Shown here: positions 5,852 to 10,798 of the stretch, one piece after another
How the letters are laid out: every line of letters begins with the position of its first letter
How positions within the stretch are numbered: position 1 is the first letter of the stretch
Origin: Parashewanella sp049608225
Lineage (GTDB): Bacteria; Pseudomonadota; Gammaproteobacteria; Enterobacterales; Shewanellaceae
Length of the DNA stretch: 10,798 nucleotides
Direction: 5' to 3'
NCBI GenBank assembly: GCA_049608225.1
Contig: JBMYXI010000086.1
Coordinates: forward strand, 1-10,798
The notes under the pieces: generated by a model
Database searches by the model: none
What the model saw: only the letters and a program-made list of their open reading frames with translations
What the model was told of the DNA's origin: nothing
Program-made: the position numbers and the translations under genes

Positions 5852-6850
5852 TTAGCCTTGTTTGGATTGATACAAAGCTTTCTTATCCGACTCTGAAAGA
5901 AACGCCATTTCAACACCATTTCTTTGCAACTGAAGTAATTGGGCATCCGTGAGTCCAATTTCAGATTTAGCAACCTGATACTCATGAGCAATCGTAATGT
6001 TGCTCACACCAGGATCATCGGTATTTAATCCAATAACAACACCCGCATCTAAAAATTTTGTGATTGGATGCACAGCATAAGACGCAACTGTCGAAGTTTG
6101 CAAATTACTGGTAGGGCAACACTCGATACCGATTTTGTGTTTCACTAAATATTCCATTAATTTAGGATCATCAATAGCGTGAACACCGTGGCCAATACGT
6201 GCGGCACCAAGTTCATTGATTGCTTGCCACATACTGTTTGCACCATCCGCTTCACCTGCATGTATAGTGATTGCTAACCCTGCATCACGAACCAGTTTAA
6301 AGTGCTCATTAAATAAGTCTCCGGGAAAACCTTTTTCATCACCGGCTAAATCCATAGCAACTAAATGCTGCTTGTAGTACAACAATGCATCTAGTTCTTG
6401 CTGGCAAGCTTGTTGACCAAAAGTACGAGACAAAATACCAATTAAATTTATCTTAACGTTATGTTCTTTCATTCCGGCTTTAACGCCATCAACCACGGCT
6501 TCAACAACACCCGCAACAGGCAAATTATGCGTCATGGCCATATAGTAGGGACTAAATCTTAATTCAGCATAATCCAAACCCGTTTTCGCTGCGTCTTCCA
6601 CGTTTTCATACGCTATTCGTTTAACCGCATCTAGATCAGCAAGTACACCCACCCCCCAATCCAGCTTTTTTAAGAAACCGACAAGGTCGCCTTCTTTGCC
6701 TTGGATCTGAACAAAAGGTGTCAGTGTTTCTAAAGAGTCTGCAGGTAAAACAATGCCATGCTGCTGGCCTAACTCCCAAATGGTGTTAACTCTTACATTG
6801 CCATCGAGATGACGATGAAGATCGACGAGTGGAATACTGCGATTTATCAT
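5852..6850 (-). CDS. add: Adenosine deaminase
   Basis: Adenosine deaminase of 332 residues, the same size class as E. coli Add (333). It hydrolyses adenosine and deoxyadenosine to inosine and deoxyinosine plus ammonia in the cytosol, for purine salvage. The metal-dependent amidohydrolase barrel is complete: H12 and H14 (LHRHLDGN), H197 with catalytic E200 (IHAGEADG), the IGHGVHA strand, and D278-D279 (NTDDPG). These numbers coincide with the E. coli active site. The ribosome site is GGGGGA, about 5 bases before ATG. It is transcribed away from the DUF885 lipoprotein gene. A CCTTAG/CTAAGG inverted repeat (6872-6877, 6891-6896) lies in the presumed leader. No PurR-type operator was seen. All key residues are present. 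Confidence 0.97.
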   Translation of the reverse strand: MINRSIPLVDLHRHLDGNVRVNTIWELGQQHGIVLPADSLETLTPFVQIQGKEGDLVGFLKKLDWGVGVLADLDAVKRIAYENVEDAAKTGLDYAELRFSPYYMAMTHNLPVAGVVEAVVDGVKAGMKEHNVKINLIGILSRTFGQQACQQELDALLYYKQHLVAMDLAGDEKGFPGDLFNEHFKLVRDAGLAITIHAGEADGANSMWQAINELGAARIGHGVHAIDDPKLMEYLVKHKIGIECCPTSNLQTSTVASYAVHPITKFLDAGVVIGLNTDDPGVSNITIAHEYQVAKSEIGLTDAQLLQLQRNGVEMAFLSESDKKALYQSKQG

Positions 6851-6982
6851 ATTTCCCCCAAAAATATAGCGCCTTAGTACGGTGTCGCTTCTAAGGTAGC
6901 TGCAAAGTTTATCATGCCTTAATAAGTTAACAGTCCTTTTATTGTAAGTTACAGTGCCAAAGTGTGAGAATTATCTGAAATA

Positions 6983-7003
6983 AATGGCATAATCTAAGCC
7001 ATT
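6983..7003 (+). promoter_or_regulatory. Possible promoter of the DUF885 gene with a dyad over the -10
   Basis: A CATAAT at 6988-6993 (5 of 6 to the -10 consensus) lies 36 bases before the DUF885 start; the matching -35 near 6965-6970 is poor. The -10 is enclosed by AATGGC (6983-6988) and GCCATT (6998-7003), a 6-base inverted repeat around 9 bases, where a repressor could act. Confidence 0.35.
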
Positions 7004-7028
7004 CATCGTGTATTAACAGGAAGTCAGC

Positions 7029-8846
7029 ATGTTAAAGAAAATTACGCCTCTGGTGTTCGCGTTAACACTCGGCGGTTGCCAACTGAATACCACAGTTTCA
7101 GATGCTTATACCAAAAAACACCACACACCTATTCACACCTATTCACAAGTAACTGAAAAACCGAAAGTCATAGTAAATCGATCATTGAAATCAATTATAG
7201 ATGAAGATTGGCAGATAAAATTAGATGCTAGCCATCAACTCGCAGCATCAATGGGCAATCAACAAGATGTCGGCAAGCTAGATGATATGTCTGCGAAGCA
7301 CTTGTCTGAAATCAACGCTCGCAGAGTAATGTTATTGACTCAGTTAAAACAAATTGATGAAACTCAGTTGTCTAAATCCGACAAAATCAACAAACAGATT
7401 TTACAATCACAACTCCAAAACGCTGTAGACCTGTTTCATTTTCACGATCATTACCAACCAATTACAGCAGAAAGTGGTTTTCACGCTTATATCGCTAGCA
7501 TAGCCAAAGGTACATTTAAAACCGAGGAAGATTATCGAAACTATCTTGAACAGCTAAACGCTCTGCCTACATATTTTGCTCAACAAACTTATTGGTTAAA
7601 ACAGGGTCTTAAAACGGGAATTACCCCAGCGAAAGTGACCTTAAAGGGTTTTGAAGATAGTATCAGTGCATTTATCGTCCCAGTTAAAGACAGTGGTTAC
7701 TATAAGCCATTTACTCACTATCCTGAACATTTTAGCCAGCAGTTGAAAAGTGAGCTCACGCAACTAGGTAAGCAAGCAATTCACAATGATGTATTACCAA
7801 GCTACAAAAAATTCTATTCGTTCATGACCCAGCAATACATTCCAAATGCTCGAACATCTATTGCTGCATCAGCACTACCAAATGGTGATGCATTTTATGA
7901 AAATCGGGTTCGATATTACACAACCTTACCAATGACGGCTGATCAAGTACATCAACTTGGACTCAAAGAAGTTGCCCGCATTCGTAAAGAAATGCAGCAA
8001 GTAAAACAGCAAACTAGTTTTAAAGGGAGTTTTGCTGAGTTTTTACATTTCTTAAGAACCGACCCTCAATTTTACCCTAAAACCGCTCAACAACTACTCA
8101 AAGAAGCTAGTTACATCGCCAAACAAGCAGATGCTATTTTGCCTAAGTACTTCGGAAAATTACCACGGATGCCTTATGGTATTGCACCTGTTCCCGCTGA
8201 AATTGCGCCTAAATATACCACTGGTCGCTACTCTGGATCTCATCGAGATGATCAGGCAGGATTTTACTGGGTAAACACTTATGCGTTAGATAAGCGTCCA
8301 TTATATGAATTAACGGCTTTAACATTGCATGAAGCTGTTCCTGGCCACCATTTACAAATATCACTGAATAAAGAGCTGACCAACTTACCCAACTTCCGTC
8401 GTTACAGTTATATTTCGGCCTTTGGCGAGGGCTGGGGCTTATATGCTGAATACCTCGGACTCGAAGCAGGTCTATACAAAACACCTTATGACAACTTTGG
8501 AAGACTCACCTATGAAATGTGGCGAGCAACCCGACTCGTTGTTGATACAGGCATGCATACTAAGGGGTGGAGTCGTCAACGAGCGATTAACTATATGGCG
8601 AACAACACCGCCCTATCTTTACATAACATCACCACCGAAGTAGATAGATACATTTCTTGGCCTGGGCAAGCACTGTCTTACAAAGTCGGAGAACTAACTA
8701 TCAAACGCCTACGAAAAAAAGCGGAAACGCAATTAGGTGACAAATTTGATATCCGTAAATTCCATGATGCCATTTTAGAAAACGGTGCAATTCCCATGAA
8801 AATATTGGAACAACAAATTGATGACTTTATAAAACAATCAAAATAA
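7029..8846 (+). CDS. DUF885 family lipoprotein, predicted zinc peptidase
   Basis: A 605-residue DUF885 (PF05960) protein. The lipobox LGGC puts the lipidated cysteine at position 17, and Gln at +2 favours the outer membrane, facing the periplasm. The family hallmark is LHEAVPGHHLQ, with H434, E435, H440 and H441: an HExxxGHH zinc motif with longer spacing than classical HExxH. A second metal/catalytic element follows, FGEGWGLYAEYLG (E467, E474). Conserved tail motifs are MWRATRLVVDTGMH, and WPGQALSYKVGE near residue 550. The family is thought to hold peptidases, probably carboxy- or oligopeptidases, but few members have been tested. The role here would be periplasmic peptide breakdown. AGGAAG stands about 5 bases before the start. 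The length is normal for the family. Confidence 0.92.
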   Translation: MLKKITPLVFALTLGGCQLNTTVSDAYTKKHHTPIHTYSQVTEKPKVIVNRSLKSIIDEDWQIKLDASHQLAASMGNQQDVGKLDDMSAKHLSEINARRVMLLTQLKQIDETQLSKSDKINKQILQSQLQNAVDLFHFHDHYQPITAESGFHAYIASIAKGTFKTEEDYRNYLEQLNALPTYFAQQTYWLKQGLKTGITPAKVTLKGFEDSISAFIVPVKDSGYYKPFTHYPEHFSQQLKSELTQLGKQAIHNDVLPSYKKFYSFMTQQYIPNARTSIAASALPNGDAFYENRVRYYTTLPMTADQVHQLGLKEVARIRKEMQQVKQQTSFKGSFAEFLHFLRTDPQFYPKTAQQLLKEASYIAKQADAILPKYFGKLPRMPYGIAPVPAEIAPKYTTGRYSGSHRDDQAGFYWVNTYALDKRPLYELTALTLHEAVPGHHLQISLNKELTNLPNFRRYSYISAFGEGWGLYAEYLGLEAGLYKTPYDNFGRLTYEMWRATRLVVDTGMHTKGWSRQRAINYMANNTALSLHNITTEVDRYISWPGQALSYKVGELTIKRLRKKAETQLGDKFDIRKFHDAILENGAIPMKILEQQIDDFIKQSK

Positions 8847-8854
8847 ACCACAAT

Positions 8855-8874
8855 GGTGGGAAGCCATTCCCACC
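8855..8874 (+). terminator. Hairpin after the DUF885 gene
   Basis: GGTGGGAA (8855-8862) and TTCCCACC (8867-8874) form a perfect, GC-rich 8-base stem with a 4-base GCCA loop, 9 bases after the stop codon. The following GACATTATTTA is only weakly U-rich. It probably ends or reduces transcription before the hydrolase gene 24 bases downstream, and may also act as an mRNA-stabilising hairpin. Confidence 0.6.
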
Positions 8875-8898
8875 GACATTATTTACATTCAGCAACTT

Positions 8899-9837
8899 AT
8901 GTCTAATTATTCATCAGAGCACAAGCTACAAACTGAAGAGCAAAAAAAGCTCTGGCAACAAGTTGAACATCACCAACTTCACATCAACAGTAACGTCTCA
9001 CTCGCTTGGTGCAGATTGCGTCATCCAAACAGTGATAAAGCAATCGTCATTAGTAATGGACGCATTGAGTCATACGTCAAATACCAAGAAATGTTTTTCG
9101 ACTTGCATCAGCAAGGCTATTGTATTTATGCACTGGATCATCGAGGCCAAGGGCTATCATCACGATTAACCGATGATCCTCAAATTGGCCATATTGACCA
9201 ATTTTCAGATTACGTGGATGACTTCAAAATCTTTATTGATAGCATTGTACTCCCAGCCCAACATAAATTTTTATATTTACTCGCCCACTCAATGGGATCA
9301 ACCATTGCGACTCTTTACCTACAAGGCGATCAGAACACATTTAAGGCGGCGGTATTTTCTGCGCCTATGTATGGCATTAAACTTCCCTTACCTAAGCCAT
9401 TTATATATTGGCTTGCCAAACAATTTGCTAACAAGAAGCCCAATTACGTCATTTCAGGAACCCCCTATCAATCGAAACCTTTTAAAGGGAATCGACTTAC
9501 TCAGAGTGCAGCTCGCTATCGATGGTTCAGAGAGCTCTACCAACAGCAGCCCAGTTTGCAACTTGGTGCCCCGAGTGATCAGTGGTTAATTGAAGCACTT
9601 GATGCGGCAGAAAGCTGTGAGCAAGCACTTCAAAAAATATCGACACCCATTTTAATCTTACAAGCGCAATGCGATAAAATCGTCGATAACAAAGCTCAAA
9701 ATAAATTTGCGGAAAATCTTAAGGAAGGGAAATTGATCACCTTTATTTCAGCAAAGCATGAATTGTTTGTAGAAAGTGATCACATTCGCAACCAAGTGAT
9801 GGATGAATTACTTAATTTCTATAAGCAACATTCATAA
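8899..9837 (+). CDS. Alpha/beta hydrolase, PldB-like lysophospholipase
   Basis: A 312-residue alpha/beta hydrolase of the serine aminopeptidase S33 / lysophospholipase L2 group, slightly shorter than E. coli PldB (340). It should split acyl esters of lysophospholipids or monoacylglycerols at the inner face of the membrane; the substrate is inferred. Seen motifs: DHRGQGLSSR (80-89), the nucleophile elbow AHSMGS with Ser131, the acid in QCDKIVD (D259 or D263), and the histidine in AKHELF (H287). There is no signal peptide. The initiation region has no good Shine-Dalgarno (TTCAGCAACTT before ATG), and no other Met occurs before residue 65, so translation may be weak or coupled. It follows the DUF885 gene by 52 bases, across a hairpin, and precedes trmL by 74. 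Confidence 0.88.
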   Translation: MSNYSSEHKLQTEEQKKLWQQVEHHQLHINSNVSLAWCRLRHPNSDKAIVISNGRIESYVKYQEMFFDLHQQGYCIYALDHRGQGLSSRLTDDPQIGHIDQFSDYVDDFKIFIDSIVLPAQHKFLYLLAHSMGSTIATLYLQGDQNTFKAAVFSAPMYGIKLPLPKPFIYWLAKQFANKKPNYVISGTPYQSKPFKGNRLTQSAARYRWFRELYQQQPSLQLGAPSDQWLIEALDAAESCEQALQKISTPILILQAQCDKIVDNKAQNKFAENLKEGKLITFISAKHELFVESDHIRNQVMDELLNFYKQHS

Positions 9838-9911
9838 TCATCCATTAAACGTATCAGCTAAGTCACGCTCAGATTAAACAATTTGGGCTTTAACCTAACA
9901 GGAAAATAGCA

Positions 9912-10376
9912 ATGTTTCATGTTGCCCTTTACGAACCAGAGATAGCACCAAATACCGGAAATATTATTCGCCTTTGTGCCAATAACGGTTGCCGTTTGCA
10001 TTTAATCGAACCGCTGGGATTCGATTTCGAAGAAAAAAAATTACGCCGAGCAGGATTAGATTATAAAGATCTTACCAACGTAACACGCCACAAGAATTTC
10101 GATGACTTCATAGCTGAAATGAACGGTAAGCGTATTATGGCATGCACAACAAAGGGAAGCAGACCACACTCTGAGTTAACATTTACCAAAGATGATGTAT
10201 TGTTATTTGGTCCTGAAACTCGAGGATTACCTTCAGACATTATCGAATCACTCCCTTTAGAGCAACGTTTGCGAATTCCTATGGTAGCAAACAGCCGTAG
10301 CCTCAACCTATCTAACGCTGTCGCGATTATATCTTACGAAGCTTGGCGACAACTGGATTACCAAGGTTGTAGCTAA
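9912..10376 (+). CDS. trmL: tRNA (cytidine/uridine-34 2'-O)-methyltransferase TrmL
   Basis: A 154-residue SPOUT-class methyltransferase, formerly YibK (157 residues in E. coli). It transfers a methyl group from S-adenosylmethionine to the 2'-OH of the wobble nucleotide of leucine tRNAs (CmAA and cmnm5UmAA anticodons). The motifs are complete: N-terminal PEIAPNTGNIIRLCAN (N14, N17, R20), motif 2 LFGPETRGLP (G100, E102), and the trefoil-knot motif 3 RIPMVANSRSLNLSNAVAI (R121-I139). It consists of the catalytic domain only and acts as a dimer, as in other family members. AGGAAAA lies about 7 bases before ATG. It may be read from its own promoter or with the hydrolase gene upstream. Confidence 0.96.
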   Translation: MFHVALYEPEIAPNTGNIIRLCANNGCRLHLIEPLGFDFEEKKLRRAGLDYKDLTNVTRHKNFDDFIAEMNGKRIMACTTKGSRPHSELTFTKDDVLLFGPETRGLPSDIIESLPLEQRLRIPMVANSRSLNLSNAVAIISYEAWRQLDYQGCS

Positions 10377-10412
10377 TTAAAACAAGCAGAGTATCGCTTT
10401 TTGTTCCTTATT

Positions 10413-10607
10413 AACCTGAGCTCTGTATAAAGAAATCAATAACGTTTTGTGTTTACAGAGAAGCTATAAATTTAATCTACAGTGCGGCTAATTTCGTGTA
10501 GTTCAGGCAGAGCAGGTCGTAATAGCTGGTCTATTTCGAGCTGTTCTAACGCAGAAATACGCATAAGTAGCTGTGCTGTAGAGGTTTGCTTATGCAGAGC
10601 TCAGGTT
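10413..10607. repeat. 195-bp segment bounded by inverted repeats, MITE-like
   Basis: AACCTGAGCTCTG (10413-10425) and CAGAGCTCAGGTT (10595-10607) are perfect 13-base inverted repeats; extended inward they match at 17 of 18 positions. Both are flanked outside by TATT (10409-10412 and 10608-10611), and the wider octamer TTATTAAC occurs at 10408-10415 and 10607-10614. Terminal inverted repeats with a short direct repeat are the form of a small non-autonomous transposable element. A further internal repeat, GCATAAG (10561-10567) and CTTATGC (10589-10595), lies in its right part. The element's identity is unknown; an RNA structure or operator pair could look similar. Confidence 0.45.
10472..10564 (-). 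CDS. Possible 30-residue open frame or gene remnant
   Basis: A short leftward frame from ATG (10562-10564) to TAA (10472-10474), 30 residues: MRISALEQLEIDQLLRPALP then ELHEISRTVD. The frame stays open back to a TGA at 10601-10603. Its composition (Leu, Glu, Gln, few rare residues) looks more coding-like than chance, and it resembles the helical tail of a protein. There is no Shine-Dalgarno before the ATG. It lies inside the 195-bp inverted-repeat segment. It could be a small protein, the stub of a decayed gene, or nothing. I recognise no family. Confidence 0.2.
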   Translation of the reverse strand: MRISALEQLEIDQLLRPALPELHEISRTVD

Positions 10608-10668
10608 TATTAACTAGCTGACCTCCAATATCAGGGAAAATCTATGGATATGGATGGGCTAAGTTGTG

Positions 10669-10677
10669 ATTATACCA
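10669..10677 (-). promoter_or_regulatory. Extended -10 promoter, leftward
   Basis: Read leftward, TGGTATAAT is a perfect extended -10 element (TGnTATAAT), which can work without a good -35; none is seen. It points into the segment with the inverted repeats and the short open frame, about 105 bases above that frame's ATG. A GGAGG lies at 10622-10626 with no start codon at the right distance after it. A short non-coding transcript is possible. Confidence 0.35.
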
Positions 10678-10745
10678 GCTGCAAACCTTGGAAATAGTTT
10701 TTCTACCTGTTACTTGTTAAGTGAAAACTAAAACAAAACACAAAC

Positions 10746-10775
10746 AAAAAAGCCCCGTCATTTCTGACGAGGCTT
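10746..10775 (-). terminator. Rho-independent terminator after the tRNA
   Basis: Read leftward, AAGCC-CGTCA-type stem arms (10765-10775 and 10750-10760, one C-A mismatch) close a 4-base GAAA loop and are followed by a run of U (10746-10751) and then UGUUUG. This is a textbook intrinsic terminator. It stands 8 bases after the tRNA 3' end, so it ends that transcript. Confidence 0.9.
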
Positions 10776-10783
10776 CGTTGTGT

Positions 10784-10798
10784 TGGCGGAGCGGACGG
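10784..10798 (-). tRNA. 3' end of a tRNA, probably tRNA-Asp (truncated by window edge)
   Basis: The last 15 bases read leftward as CCGTCCGCTCCGCCA. From the 3' end this gives encoded CCA (10784-10786), discriminator G73 (10787), acceptor 3' strand CCGCTCC (10788-10794) and the end of the T-stem, CCGT (10795-10798). E. coli tRNA-Asp ends in CCCGTCCGTTCCGCCA, differing by one acceptor base, and G73 is an identity element of tRNA-Asp. The anticodon is outside the window, so the isotype is inferred. In enteric and related bacteria a tRNA-Asp with its own terminator often closes an rRNA operon after the 5S gene. Confidence 0.8.

Noticed and set aside
8209..8643. Open frames on both strands within the DUF885 gene
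   Set aside because: They overlap the zinc-motif region of a clear full-length DUF885 protein and have no support of their own.
10381..10412. Possible trmL terminator (AACAAGC ... GCTTTTTGTT)
   Set aside because: The arms differ by three bases in length and the stem is short and AT-rich; too weak to call.
10624..10699. Rightward mini-frame beginning MDMDGLSCDY, with AGGGAAAA before it
   Set aside because: Only 17 codons, antisense to the better promoter signal, with no recognisable peptide.
1..10798. CRISPR array, toxin-antitoxin or phage-defence genes
   Set aside because: No regularly spaced direct repeats and no recognisable cas, toxin, nuclease or integrase protein in any plausible frame.

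Overview
The window looks like chromosomal DNA from a marine-type gammaproteobacterium of the order Alteromonadales, most likely Shewanella or a close relative. This rests on the near-canonical S10, L3 and L4 ribosomal proteins, an E. coli-like Add and TrmL, a DUF885 lipoprotein, and MSHA-like pilin paralogs. The genus is inferred from remembered protein sequences, not from a search.

Left edge (1-1606): the start of the S10 ribosomal protein operon runs leftward as rpsJ, rplC, then rplD cut by the window edge. It is preceded by a long leader with four successive hairpins. The last is followed by a U-run, as in the L4-controlled S10 attenuator. Two candidate sigma-70 promoters lie upstream, and the proximal one has a perfect dyad between its -35 and -10.

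Accessory block (1607-5751): two unrecognised rightward genes (a small exported protein and a cysteine- and serine-containing cytosolic protein) form a probable two-gene unit next to a TAACGTTA repeat pair. They converge on a leftward block made of an Aer-type PAS chemoreceptor and, upstream of it, two tandem paralogous pilin-like proteins. The pilin-like proteins keep the C-terminal disulfide loop of MSHA-type pilins but lack Glu at position 5 after the presumed prepilin cleavage site.

Metabolic and envelope block (5852-10376): leftward adenosine deaminase (add), then rightward a DUF885 metallopeptidase-like lipoprotein, a PldB-like alpha/beta hydrolase, and the tRNA wobble 2'-O-methyltransferase trmL. 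A strong hairpin follows add and another follows the DUF885 gene.

Right edge (10377-10798): about 400 bases without a convincing gene. They hold a 195-bp segment bounded by 13-bp perfect inverted repeats with flanking TATT direct repeats, a short leftward open frame inside it, an extended -10 promoter, and a strong terminator. The terminator follows the 3' end of a leftward tRNA, almost certainly tRNA-Asp, which in this group commonly ends a ribosomal RNA operon. The accessory genes therefore sit between an S10 operon and a probable tRNA/rRNA operon, two highly conserved anchors.
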